In this document: one piece after another, positions 25,816 through 34,535 of the stretch | Layout of the letters: every line of letters starts with the position of its first letter | Position numbering within the stretch: position 1 is the stretch's first letter | NCBI GenBank assembly: GCA_964605705.1 | Contig: CAZSDW010000005.1 | Location: forward strand, 1-64,000 | From: CAZSDW01 sp964605705 | GTDB taxonomy: Bacteria; Fidelibacterota; UBA2242 | Length of the DNA: 64,000 nucleotides | Direction of reading: 5' to 3' | Position numbers and translations under genes: made by a program | Notes under the pieces: generated by a model | Databases searched by the model: none | Seen by the model: the letters and a program-made list of their open reading frames with translations, nothing else | Told to the model about the DNA's origin: nothing

Positions 25816-27729
25816 ATGTTTTCATTTCATATCCCAGTTGCAGCCTTAGAAAAACAGCAATCCCGTCTGGAACTGTTAGGGGAAAACCTGGCGAACATTA
25901 ATACTCCGGGTTACAAACTTAGACGTATGACGTTTGTCGAGACGTTAGGAACCGTTACCGGCATCACCCAGACCCAATTTGACCAGGGAGCAATTACCTA
26001 TACTGGTAATGTGACTGACCTGGCGATTACCGGAAATAGTTTTTTTGTAGTCAAAAAAGGTGAGGAACAGGTTTATACGCGCGCCGGTGCTTTTAACATT
26101 AACAATGAAGGAAAACTGGTAAATTGTGAAGGATTTGTTGTCCAGGGATATATGGAAAATTTAGCAGCTACCGGAATTAATCAACAATTATCTTCGTTGG
26201 GTGATATCATCATTGATTCAAACCTTGTGATGGCTGCCCGGGCAACTGAAAATGTCTGGTTGTCCGGTAATTTGAATGCAGGATTAACATCAACTGATGA
26301 AGTCTGGTCCAGCGGAACTCAGTATGTTGAAAAAGCCTATCTGAACAGCAGTGGAATTACGGTTCCCCTGTCGGTGGTTTCCGGTGTAAATGATCAATTT
26401 ACCATTACCTTGAATCCAAAATATACCGAATCCCGGACAGAAGAGATTACGTTGACTGCCGGCACCTATAATGATCTGGATGCTGTAGTTACGGAAATCA
26501 ATTCACAGATTGCGAATATTCCAACTTTGTACGGTAGTGTCGAAGCCATCAATGCCAACGGCAGCTTGAAAATTCGGGCGATTGACGGATTGACCGATAC
26601 CGTGTTGACGTTAGAAGCCGGAACAAACGATGTATTGGCAGAACTCGGATTCACAGCTGGTGCCAGTGCCACATCGGGTGTCGCCGCAACCGAAAACACT
26701 GAATTGAATGACTTGTTGCAGATGACGACTGATATGATAAGCGGTGATGTGCTTAATATCAGTGGTAAAAAATCAGATAGTGAAGGTGTCAGCTCTGAAT
26801 TTTGTTACGGAAGCACCATGGACGGTACGACACTTGGTGATATTCTTGATATAATTAACGATGGTTGGAATGGAAGCTCTGCTGCTGAAATAAATGAAGG
26901 TATTATTGTATTGACAGATTTAGTGCAGGGAGATAGTGATACCAGCATTTCGATCACGGCAGATTCAGCCAATGTCGGTCAGATCGCAGTCCCCAGTTTT
27001 ACCAATGAAGTTGCTGGATTTACCGGCAGAGTGACGACTTCTGTGGTCTGCTATGACAGTCTAGGAAAGAGTCATAATTTGACAATTGATTTTGTAAAAA
27101 CAGAAGATGAAAGTACCTGGGCTTGGACAATTACCGGATCTGGAGATGAAGATATTGTCCATGGCGGAAGTGGACATGCAATTTTTGACAGTAACGGTAA
27201 CTTCTTATCTTTCAATTATGATAACGGAGTTGATTCGGTTCTGATTAATCCTGAAAACGGCGCCGATGAAATGACCATCCGGATGTGCTGTGAATCCATT
27301 GACGGATTCACCGGTGTATCTCAATTTGATACAGTATCAACGATGCATGTTCGTGATCAGGATGGTCGGCAATCCGAACCGCTCAGCGATTTTCATATTG
27401 AATCGGATGGTTCGATCATTGGTACTTTCGGTACCGGTGAGGAATTAAAATTAGCCCAAATCGCTTTGGCGCAGTTTAATGACCCGGCGGCTCTGGAAAA
27501 AATCGGTGGCAGTAACTATGTAGCGACTGAGGAAAGCGGCATGGCGCATATCGGTACCGCGGAAAGTCAGAAAGCGACTATTGAACCGAGTTCGCTGGAA
27601 CTATCGACTGTGGACCTGGCTGATCAGTTCACAAAAATGATAGAGACCCAACGCGCTTACCAGGCAGCATCAAAAGTTATTAGTACATTTGAAGAGATTT
27701 TTGAACAAACGACGCAATTGAAGCGCTAA
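25816..27729 (+). CDS. flgE: Flagellar hook protein FlgE (with hook-IN-like insertion)
   Basis: 637 residues, longer than the 400-residue enteric protein. N-terminal rod/hook motif LGENLANINTPGYKLRRMTF and C-terminal TKMIETQRAYQAASKVI are typical. The middle (about 186-262) carries a beta module resembling the flagellin hook-IN motif (DQFTITLN and AGTYNDLDAVVTEINSQI) found more often in FlgK and FliD. Cysteines at about 104, 330, 412, 491 and 492 are unusual for an exported axial protein. AAAGGAAAA precedes the ATG. Polymerises into the hook that joins rod and filament. Confidence 0.94.
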   Translation: MFSFHIPVAALEKQQSRLELLGENLANINTPGYKLRRMTFVETLGTVTGITQTQFDQGAITYTGNVTDLAITGNSFFVVKKGEEQVYTRAGAFNINNEGKLVNCEGFVVQGYMENLAATGINQQLSSLGDIIIDSNLVMAARATENVWLSGNLNAGLTSTDEVWSSGTQYVEKAYLNSSGITVPLSVVSGVNDQFTITLNPKYTESRTEEITLTAGTYNDLDAVVTEINSQIANIPTLYGSVEAINANGSLKIRAIDGLTDTVLTLEAGTNDVLAELGFTAGASATSGVAATENTELNDLLQMTTDMISGDVLNISGKKSDSEGVSSEFCYGSTMDGTTLGDILDIINDGWNGSSAAEINEGIIVLTDLVQGDSDTSISITADSANVGQIAVPSFTNEVAGFTGRVTTSVVCYDSLGKSHNLTIDFVKTEDESTWAWTITGSGDEDIVHGGSGHAIFDSNGNFLSFNYDNGVDSVLINPENGADEMTIRMCCESIDGFTGVSQFDTVSTMHVRDQDGRQSEPLSDFHIESDGSIIGTFGTGEELKLAQIALAQFNDPAALEKIGGSNYVATEESGMAHIGTAESQKATIEPSSLELSTVDLADQFTKMIETQRAYQAASKVISTFEEIFEQTTQLKR

Positions 27730-27740
27730 TGTTGGAGAAT

Positions 27741-27778
27741 GACGTCTGCCGGGAAATGATTAAAAACCGGCAGACGTC
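27741..27778 (+). terminator. Perfect 12-bp hairpin after flgE
   Basis: GACGTCTGCCGG and CCGGCAGACGTC with a 14-nt A-rich loop, 12 nt after the flgE stop. No T tract follows, so it is more likely a partial terminator or a 3'-end stabiliser that sets the flgE to motA ratio. Confidence 0.55.
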
Positions 27779-27846
27779 AACCCGGCTGAATTGATTTATT
27801 ATCAGTGAAGGTGTATTTGAGGATAGCAGTTAATTAGAAAGATCTC

Positions 27847-28617
27847 ATGGATATTGCAACAATCATCGGAATTTTATCTGGCTTAGGTCTCGTCAGCTAT
27901 ACGGTTCTAAGCGGTGGAAATGCAGATATTTTTATTCATGTTCCTTCCATGATGATCGTAATGGGTGGAGCATCGGCGGCAACCCTGGTCAATTTCCCCT
28001 TAAAGGAGGTCATTGGGGTGATGGGAGTTGTCCGGAATGCTTTCAGGAATTCCAATTCTGAAGAAGTCAAACTGATTGACCAATTTGTCAATCTGGCAAA
28101 AGTGACCCGTAAAGAAGGAATCCTGGCAATTGACCGGGAACTGAAAAATATCAAAGATGATTTTATGCGCTCCGGTCTTGAAATGGCTGTCGATGGCACT
28201 GAACCGGAAACAATCATGACGATTATGGAAACCGAGCTGAATTATTTAAAGGAGCGCCACAAGCGCGGACAGCAAATTTTCTTATCGTTAGGGACGTATG
28301 CGCCGGCATTTGGTATGATAGGAACTTTGATCGGATTAATAACCATGTTGAAAAATCTCGATGATCCATCTACGATTGGCGTCGGCATGGCGGTCGCCTT
28401 GATCACGACCTTTTACGGTTCTCTTTTGGCAAATCTTGTATTTTTGCCGATTGCAGGAAAATTAAAAAACCGTTCAGATAAAGAATCCGATACCAAGGAG
28501 CTGATTATCGAAGGAGTGTTAGCAATCCAATTGGGAGAACATCCCCGCAATATCAGCCGGAAATTACTGAATTTTATTCCGCCGAAAATGCGTCCCGATG
28601 ATCCGAATGAAAAATAA
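27847..28617 (+). CDS. motA: Flagellar stator protein MotA
   Basis: 256 residues, four membrane helices (about 2-22, 30-50, 150-172, 183-205) with the large cytoplasmic loop between helices 2 and 3. PAFGMIGTLIGLI and GVGMAVALITTFYGSLLANL are the ion-channel helices of the MotA/PomA family. Works with MotB to turn ion flow into torque on FliG. Encoded 5 nt before motB. Confidence 0.96.
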   Translation: MDIATIIGILSGLGLVSYTVLSGGNADIFIHVPSMMIVMGGASAATLVNFPLKEVIGVMGVVRNAFRNSNSEEVKLIDQFVNLAKVTRKEGILAIDRELKNIKDDFMRSGLEMAVDGTEPETIMTIMETELNYLKERHKRGQQIFLSLGTYAPAFGMIGTLIGLITMLKNLDDPSTIGVGMAVALITTFYGSLLANLVFLPIAGKLKNRSDKESDTKELIIEGVLAIQLGEHPRNISRKLLNFIPPKMRPDDPNEK

Positions 28618-28622
28618 ATTCG

Positions 28623-29321
28623 ATGCGTAAAAAAAAGCAGATTGAAGAAAATCAGGAACCTTCATCTCCAGCGTGGATGACAACATTTTCCGATATGATG
28701 ACCTTGCTGCTGACATTTTTTGTCTTACTGTTGTCTTTTTCAAAAATGGATGAAGAGAAATTCGAACAAGCCGCTCATTCACTTAAAGGGGCTCTCGGTA
28801 TCATGAAGTCTTATCCGTCGCCCCGCAATAAAATGGGAATCTATCTGAATGAAGATGATTTGAATAGCCAGCAGGAGATATTTGATAATATGAAAGAACT
28901 TCAGCAGAAAGCTGAAGAATTGGATATGGCAGAGGATATCAATGTTCGGATAACTGAGAACGGTCTGTTAATTCAGCTGGGTGATAAAATCCTATTTGAT
29001 GTTGGGGAGGCTGAATTAAAGTCGATCGCTTTCCCGTTGCTGGATATCGTTGGCAAAACAATCCGGAAAAAAGCCGGCTTGGTGCTGGTCAGCGGTCACA
29101 CGGATAATATTCCAATCCATACCGAGAAATATCCCTCCAATTGGGAATTATCGTCAGCACGGGCTCTCAGCGTCGTGAAGTATCTCATTGAAAAAGCGGG
29201 CGTTCCTCCGGAATTGCTGGGCGCGACGGGATATTCGGAGTATAAACCGATCGTTGAAAATACCAGTCTTGCCAATCGTCGAAGAAATCGCCGGGTTGAA
29301 TTTTTAGTTACCTGGAAATAA
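28623..29321 (+). CDS. motB: Flagellar stator protein MotB
   Basis: 232 residues. Short cytoplasmic N-terminus, one membrane helix with the ion-binding Asp in TTFSDMMTLLLTFFVLLL, a plug/linker region, and an OmpA-like peptidoglycan-binding domain (about 120-232) with SGHTDNIP and SLANRRRNRRVEF. It anchors the stator to the cell wall. The sequence does not tell whether protons or sodium drive it. Last gene of the flgB operon. Confidence 0.96.
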   Translation: MRKKKQIEENQEPSSPAWMTTFSDMMTLLLTFFVLLLSFSKMDEEKFEQAAHSLKGALGIMKSYPSPRNKMGIYLNEDDLNSQQEIFDNMKELQQKAEELDMAEDINVRITENGLLIQLGDKILFDVGEAELKSIAFPLLDIVGKTIRKKAGLVLVSGHTDNIPIHTEKYPSNWELSSARALSVVKYLIEKAGVPPELLGATGYSEYKPIVENTSLANRRRNRRVEFLVTWK

Positions 29322-29632
29322 TGACAATCAATACCATGCTTCCAAATGGAAGCCGTTAGCCAACTAAGTTTCCTTAAAAAGCCAATCCTGTTTGTGAGTA
29401 CATTCTCCTGAATTGTAATTGAACAGTCTATTTGAATCAATAAACTATTGTTTAATTCATTATATTTGACGTCCGGTAAATAAGTGATAAAAGGGAAAAA
29501 TATTCCTGTTATAATACCCTTTTTGCCGAAAATATTTGAATTACCCCGTCATGATCTGATTAATCAGAGAACGATTCTGATGATTATTCCCTGTATATCG
29601 AATAAAATCTGCAGGTTATATTATGAAGTTAT

Positions 29633-29646
29633 ACGGTCATGACCGT
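29633..29646. promoter_or_regulatory. 14-bp perfect palindrome upstream of fliL
   Basis: ACGGTCATGACCGT, centred about 50 bp upstream of the -24 box of the fliL promoter candidate. Possible binding site for the NtrC-type activator or another dimeric regulator. I did not find the same sequence before other operons. Confidence 0.45.
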
Positions 29647-29688
29647 TTATTTGTGTCGGAACTTAATTATGGAATAATGATCCATCAG

Positions 29689-29705
29689 TGGCATGAATTT
29701 TGACA
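29689..29705 (+). promoter_or_regulatory. Sigma-54-like promoter element before fliL
   Basis: TGGCAT-N5-TTGACA, GG (29690) 12 bp from G (29702). The predicted start near 29715 gives a 27-nt leader that includes the AAGGA ribosome site. A TATAAT at 29718-29723 lies only 12 bp after TTGACA, too close for a sigma-70 pair. Confidence 0.55.
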
Positions 29706-29741
29706 AATTTTCCTGTGTATAATAAAAAGGATTAAATAAAA

Positions 29742-30314
29742 ATGGAACTCGAAAATAGAGATAGACATCAGGCAAGTCCGGAGAATGCGGGACGCGGTTC
29801 AGATACAGACGGGAAAAGCAGCCCCGAAAAAACTTCTAAAGGGCTTAAAACTGTTGTCCTGGTATTTTTGCTGATTATTTGTGTAGCGGTACTGGCTGTC
29901 GGATCCTTTTTATTAACAAAAATGGTTCTCCTGCCCCGCTTTCAGACCATGCGGATCAAAAAGGAGCTCAGTCTGGAAAGTGAATCGACTAAAAAGAAAT
30001 CAAGCTTGCAGCCAGGAATCATATATAAAATTGAAGATTTAACCGTTAACACCTACGGTTCCATGGGGCGGCGGTTTGTTGTGGCGGAATATGCTCTGGA
30101 AACTTCCGAAAAGAGTGTTATCAATGAATTGAAAATTCGCGATCATCAGATTCGGGATATGCTGATAAAATATCTGCGAAATTATACGGCAGAACAGATT
30201 CTGGAGATGAGATTTCAGGAAAATTCACGGGGAGAGCTTATTTACTTGATTAATTCCCGGCTAAGCAGCGGGCAGGTAGATAGTCTATATTATATCACTT
30301 TAGTAGTCCAGTAG
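29742..30314 (+). CDS. fliL: Flagellar basal body-associated protein FliL
   Basis: 190 residues. Polar N-terminal tail (about 1-38), one membrane helix (about 39-65) and a periplasmic domain with IEDLTVNTYGSMGRRFVVAE and the C-terminal helix INELKIRDHQIRDMLIKYL, the FliL pattern. FliL surrounds the stator and supports torque. AAGGATT precedes the ATG. First gene of the switch/export-gate operon. Confidence 0.92.
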   Translation: MELENRDRHQASPENAGRGSDTDGKSSPEKTSKGLKTVVLVFLLIICVAVLAVGSFLLTKMVLLPRFQTMRIKKELSLESESTKKKSSLQPGIIYKIEDLTVNTYGSMGRRFVVAEYALETSEKSVINELKIRDHQIRDMLIKYLRNYTAEQILEMRFQENSRGELIYLINSRLSSGQVDSLYYITLVVQ

Positions 30315-30329
30315 TGAATTAAAGGAAAT

Positions 30330-31319
30330 ATGTCAATGGCGAAAGTGTTATCTCAGAATGAAATTGATTCACTGCTGAACAGTGTTTCTTCAGGAGAGCG
30401 AATCAATGTTGATGAAGAAAGCCGGCTGCAAAAGATATCGCTCTACGATTTTAAGCATCCGAACCTTATTTCAAAAGAGCAGATGCGTCTGCTGGAGAAT
30501 ATTCATGAAGGAATCGTTCGGAATCTCAGCGTATTTCTTTCAGCCCAGCTCCGGATGATCGTCGATATGAATCTTTTGACAATTGATCAAATTATGTATT
30601 CGGAATTTGTCATGTCGATCAATTCACCAGCGGCGACCTATGTTGGCACGATCAGTTCACCACATTCTCAGTTTGTGCTGGAAATCAGTCCCCAGCTGGT
30701 GGTTTTTATTGTTGAAAGACTTTTTGGCGGTCAGGGCAGTTTCGACCATTCTATCCGATCGATCTCAGTGATTGAACGTAAAGTCATGAAGCGGGTCGTG
30801 GATAGAGTCGCCCAGGAGATTTCTAAAAACTGGAAAGAGGTGCACGATCTAAACTGTGAATTTAGCCGGTTCGAAGGAAATCCCGAATTTGTCCAGATAG
30901 TACCGGCGTCCGAGCCGGTGATCGTGGTCTCAATGGAAGTCAGTATCCGGGGCACGGTGTCAATGTTAAACCTGTGTTATCCGTATATGTGGATTTCGAG
31001 TGTAATCTCGACACCGGATGTTCAGGAAAAGATATTGTTTGGTTCCCGAAAAGCCACTGAAGATGACGTATCGATAGTGACGGATTGTCTTGGTTTGACC
31101 ACAGTGGACCTCAAGACAATTTTAGGATCCAGCCGCCTTAAAGTGAGAGAAATTGTCAATCTGGAAGAGGGCGATGTCATCCGTCTGAATACAGATATTA
31201 TTAAACAAGTCCCCATTTATATAAAAAATAAACGCGTATTCAATGGCTCCATTGGGACCAAAGAACGACAGTACGCTATTCGCATAGAGTCGAAAGAAAA
31301 AGGAGTTGGGAATGACTGA
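30330..31319 (+). CDS. fliM: Flagellar motor switch protein FliM
   Basis: 329 residues. The N-terminal LSQNEIDSLL peptide is the CheY-P binding site; the middle CheC-like domain contains NMNLLTIDQIMYSEF-like and GTISSPHSQFVLEI segments; the C-terminal SPOA domain ends with VYNGSIGTKERQYAI-like sequence (VFNGSIGTKERQYAI). It forms the middle C ring between FliG and FliN. The intact N-peptide supports CheY (10433) control of rotation. Confidence 0.95.
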   Translation: MSMAKVLSQNEIDSLLNSVSSGERINVDEESRLQKISLYDFKHPNLISKEQMRLLENIHEGIVRNLSVFLSAQLRMIVDMNLLTIDQIMYSEFVMSINSPAATYVGTISSPHSQFVLEISPQLVVFIVERLFGGQGSFDHSIRSISVIERKVMKRVVDRVAQEISKNWKEVHDLNCEFSRFEGNPEFVQIVPASEPVIVVSMEVSIRGTVSMLNLCYPYMWISSVISTPDVQEKILFGSRKATEDDVSIVTDCLGLTTVDLKTILGSSRLKVREIVNLEEGDVIRLNTDIIKQVPIYIKNKRVFNGSIGTKERQYAIRIESKEKGVGND

Positions 31320-32187
31320 TCGTAATGAACTAATCAAAAAATTCAACGATTCCATAGAAAAAATACTGTCTGTAATCAAAGTGAAAATCAGTCAGCTGAT
31401 CGAGCAGGATGTTGACATTAAGCCGGACCTTGATACCAAAATGAATCTGGACGAATTCTATTCAACGGAAAGTCCTGCAGAATTGTACCTGCATATCCGT
31501 TCAGGCGATTTTCAGCATAGCTATTTTCTTGACGCTGAATTTATGAATACTTTTTATAAATGGATTTTAAAGCAGGATCTACAGGATGAATCCGGAACCG
31601 ATATCAAAGAGTGGTTAAAGGAAACTGTTTACCAAATCATCGAACAACTTAAGCAGGAACTACCCGATATCCAGCTGGCGGACCCGAACTTCAGCGATGC
31701 ACCCGTCCCTGCAAATACAAATCCTGAGCATGTTCCTAAAGATGGATTAATTGTGACCTACACGGTCAGTAATAATGATGAGAAGATTAATATTAAACAT
31801 GTCATCTGGTCACGTACAAAAGGCGAAGCTGCAATGGATACTGTTTTATCAATGGATTCGGAAGAGGCTAATGTGCATCCTGTGGAATTTGAGCCGTTTT
31901 CCGGTAATGGACATCATGAAAATAAATCTGAAAATATTAATATGTTAATGGATGTGGAATTGGAAATCCAGGTTGAGCTGGGACGCAAAGAGATGTTAAT
32001 AAAAGATATTTTAAAATTAGGCAAAGGTTCGGTTGTTGAATTAGATAAAGCAGCCGGTGAAGCTCTGGATATCTATGTTAACGGGAATAAATTTGCGGAA
32101 GGTGAAGTCGTCGTTGTTGACGATCAGTTCGGAATTCGGATTACCCATTTCCAAAACTACAAGGAAAGCATCAAGAGTCTGGCATAA
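31312..32187 (+). CDS. fliN: Motor switch protein FliN (with long uncharacterised N-terminal domain)
   Basis: 291 residues from the ATG at 31312 (GGAG 7 nt upstream); the frame also allows a TTG at 31306. The last 80 residues are the SPOA domain (MDVELEIQVELGRKEMLIKD and GSVVELDKAAGEALDIYVNG). The first 190 residues are acidic and show no clear CheC motif of the kind in Bacillus FliY, so the N-terminal function is open. Overlaps fliM by 8 nt and fliO by 1 nt. Forms the lower C ring and docks the export ATPase complex. Confidence 0.9.
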   Translation: MTDRNELIKKFNDSIEKILSVIKVKISQLIEQDVDIKPDLDTKMNLDEFYSTESPAELYLHIRSGDFQHSYFLDAEFMNTFYKWILKQDLQDESGTDIKEWLKETVYQIIEQLKQELPDIQLADPNFSDAPVPANTNPEHVPKDGLIVTYTVSNNDEKINIKHVIWSRTKGEAAMDTVLSMDSEEANVHPVEFEPFSGNGHHENKSENINMLMDVELEIQVELGRKEMLIKDILKLGKGSVVELDKAAGEALDIYVNGNKFAEGEVVVVDDQFGIRITHFQNYKESIKSLA

Positions 32188-32708
32188 TGTTCAATACTAA
32201 TTTTAAGCCCCAAAGTGGGCGCGGTTCAATGGGAATAGCACTGATATTTCTATTGATTGCCCTGGTCGGAATGATTCTGATTTACAACGGACCAGAAACA
32301 AAAAGCGCCAAACCGGCACCGGAAACCGAAGCGGAAAAAATTGTCAGTGTCAATAGTGGACCGACATTTAAAACCTATTTTATCCGCACTGTATTATTTA
32401 CCGCTGTTATCATTCTGATATTGTTAACCGGAAGCCGGATATTCCGTCAACGGGCTCATCGCGATATTTCCGGACAAGTAGCCCTGAAGATTATCAGTCG
32501 AAAATATATCGGTCCAAGGCAGTCATTGCTGATCGTACAAGTTGTTCAGAAACAAATTCTCCTGGGAGTGACTGATTCATCAATCCAATTTTTGACCGAG
32601 CTATCCAATGATGATACCGATTTTCCGGAAAATTCCGAAACCGATTCAAAATCGTTTCGACAGATTATCCAGGAAATGAAAAAAAGCGATACGAAAACAA
32701 TTCCCTAA
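32187..32708 (+). CDS. fliO: Flagellar biosynthesis protein FliO
   Basis: 173 residues. Two hydrophobic helices (about 15-32 and 62-82) and a cytoplasmic domain with VALKIISRKYIGPRQSLLIV and ILLGVTDSSIQFLTEL, the FliO family pattern (L..+.ylGp++sl.iV...++.lLGvt...i..L). FliO assists FliP ring assembly. Position between fliN and fliP is standard. Confidence 0.88.
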   Translation: MFNTNFKPQSGRGSMGIALIFLLIALVGMILIYNGPETKSAKPAPETEAEKIVSVNSGPTFKTYFIRTVLFTAVIILILLTGSRIFRQRAHRDISGQVALKIISRKYIGPRQSLLIVQVVQKQILLGVTDSSIQFLTELSNDDTDFPENSETDSKSFRQIIQEMKKSDTKTIP

Positions 32709-32721
32709 ACCGTAATGCAGT

Positions 32722-33477
32722 ATGACCAGGCGCGTAATAAAAATAGTATTTCTAATAATTCTAATTGCATTCATTTCCAATTCATTGGCTGCGCAATCGA
32801 TTATCCCAAAAATATCTATTGGGGTAGAAGATGCCGAATCACCCGGTGAAGTCGCTCAATCTCTTCGGATAATTCTGCTTCTGACAGTATTAACCCTGAC
32901 GCCATCGATCCTCATCATGGTAACGTCCTTTTCAAGAATTGTGATTGTATTTCATTTTTTGCGATCGGCTCTGGCAACTCAGACCGTACCCTCGAATCAG
33001 ATTTTAATCAGTTTAGCGCTTTTCCTGACCTTTTTCATTATGCGCCCGGTATTTAATGAAATCAATCAAAATGCCATTCAACCATATCTGCAGGAAGAAA
33101 TTCCTCAGAATGTTGCGATCAGTAAAGCCGTCAAACCAATGAAAACCTTTATGCTGAAGCAAACCGGTGAGAAGGACCTGGAGTTGTTTCTAAATATCAG
33201 TGGCTCGGAAAGACCGGAAACTCCGGATGATTTAGTGCTTACCACAATAATTCCGGCGTTTATTATCAGTGAAATCAAAACTGCCTTCCAAATAGGTTTT
33301 TTAATCTACCTTCCGATGTTACTGATTGATCTGATAGTTGCCAGTATTTTGCTTTCCATGGGAATGATGATGTTGCCGCCGGTGATGATTTCCATGCCGT
33401 TCAAATTGCTGCTTTTCGTGCTGGTTGATGGCTGGTATCTGGTCGTGGAATCGCTTGTGAAAGGATTTTTCAAATGA
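32722..33477 (+). CDS. fliP: Flagellar export gate protein FliP
   Basis: 251 residues. N-terminal signal peptide ending near SLAAQS, then the membrane domain with LTPSILIMVTSFSRIVIVF and the C-terminal FLIYLPMLLIDLIVASILLS helices. FliP pentamers with FliQ and FliR form the export channel. Overlaps fliQ by 4 nt. Confidence 0.97.
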   Translation: MTRRVIKIVFLIILIAFISNSLAAQSIIPKISIGVEDAESPGEVAQSLRIILLLTVLTLTPSILIMVTSFSRIVIVFHFLRSALATQTVPSNQILISLALFLTFFIMRPVFNEINQNAIQPYLQEEIPQNVAISKAVKPMKTFMLKQTGEKDLELFLNISGSERPETPDDLVLTTIIPAFIISEIKTAFQIGFLIYLPMLLIDLIVASILLSMGMMMLPPVMISMPFKLLLFVLVDGWYLVVESLVKGFFK

Positions 33478-33746
33478 TTACTCCGGATTATGTTCTCCAT
33501 CTTGGACGCCACACGCTCTGGACGGCTATTTTCATTCTACTGCCCATATTGGGAAGTGGCTTACTGGTCGGGCTCATCGTGGCGATATTTCAGGCGATCA
33601 CCCAGATCCATGAGATGACCCTGACCTTTATTCCCAAAATGGCAATTGTAGCCTTTGTGATATTGCTGTTAATGCCCTGGTTTCTGGATGTGTTATTAAG
33701 CTATACTCACGAGATATTTAATCAAATAATCCTGATAGGACATTGA
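33474..33746 (+). CDS. fliQ: Flagellar export gate protein FliQ
   Basis: 90 residues with two membrane helices and the conserved FQAITQIHEMTLTFIPK loop. Standard FliQ length. Part of the FliPQR helical gate. The fliR start follows 1 nt after the stop. Confidence 0.96.
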   Translation: MITPDYVLHLGRHTLWTAIFILLPILGSGLLVGLIVAIFQAITQIHEMTLTFIPKMAIVAFVILLLMPWFLDVLLSYTHEIFNQIILIGH

Positions 33747-33747
33747 C

Positions 33748-34533
33748 TTGTATGTATTAATTGATCAGATTGCTGCAAAACTACCGGTTTATTTACTGAT
33801 ATTGGTTCGAATTTCGGCGATAATTATGGTAATTCCGGTTTTTGGTTATTCTACCGTCTCCGGTCGAATTCGGCTGGCGCTGGCTTTTGCATTATCAGTT
33901 ATTGTGTTTTTTAAAATTCAGTACGCTGATTTGGTAATCCAATCGTTGATGGAATTTTTCTTTCTCTTAAGCCGGGAATTATTGACCGGACTGGTGATCG
34001 GTTTTGGTGCCCGCTTAATTTTCGAAGCGCTGAACATGGCGGGTGATTTTGTTGGTCGTCAGATGGGACTGGCAATGGCTAATGTTCTGGATCCGTCCAG
34101 TCAGGAAAATGTTCCAATAGTCGGTCAATTTTGGTTTTTACTAACCATCATATACTTTTTATCCGTCAATGGACATCATTATTTTATTCGTACGATAATA
34201 AACCAATTTTCGGTTATTCCCCTTAATGGCAGCTCGTTAAATGTTGCCCTGGGCAGTCAGTTTATCAAAGGCGGGACCCAGATTTATGTAATTGCGGTAA
34301 AAATAGCCGCGCCGGTACTGATCCTGTTACTGACTGTCGATACCGCTCTGGCGCTGGTTGCCCGTGTGATGCCGCAAATGAATATTTTCATCGTATCCTT
34401 ACCGCTGAAACTTGGTGTCGGGCTGTTTGCGATTTTATCATCGCTCAGCATCTTTCAACTTCTGTTCGGTGTTTTTTATTCGCGACTGACGGGATTCGTC
34501 GATGAAATCGTAGGCATATTAGCAATAGGTTGA
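33748..34533 (+). CDS. fliR: Flagellar export gate protein FliR
   Basis: 261 residues, about six membrane helices; GFGARLIFEALNMAGDFVGRQMG is the family's most conserved stretch (about 86-108). The start is a TTG at 33748 with AGGA 7 nt upstream; no better ATG exists in frame nearby. One copy of FliR closes the FliPQR gate. Confidence 0.95.
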   Translation: MYVLIDQIAAKLPVYLLILVRISAIIMVIPVFGYSTVSGRIRLALAFALSVIVFFKIQYADLVIQSLMEFFFLLSRELLTGLVIGFGARLIFEALNMAGDFVGRQMGLAMANVLDPSSQENVPIVGQFWFLLTIIYFLSVNGHHYFIRTIINQFSVIPLNGSSLNVALGSQFIKGGTQIYVIAVKIAAPVLILLLTVDTALALVARVMPQMNIFIVSLPLKLGVGLFAILSSLSIFQLLFGVFYSRLTGFVDEIVGILAIG

Positions 34534-34535
34534 TG

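Larger units (their letters stand above)
29322..29741. other. Intergenic control region between motB and fliL
   Basis: 420 bases without a credible gene. It holds a GCTTCC-AAAT-GGAAGC palindrome just after motB (29338-29353), an AAAAGGG/CCCTTTT inverted repeat (29489-29523), a possible extended -10 TGTTATAAT (29507-29515), a 14-bp palindrome (29633) and a sigma-54-like element (29689). Confidence 0.55.

Noticed and set aside
29623..29703. 26-codon ORF in the motB-fliL gap
   Set aside because: No ribosome site, and it spans the palindrome and promoter element.
29700..29723. Sigma-70 promoter TTGACA with TATAAT before fliL
   Set aside because: The spacer is 12 bp, too short for sigma-70; the TGGCA-N6-TTG geometry fits better.
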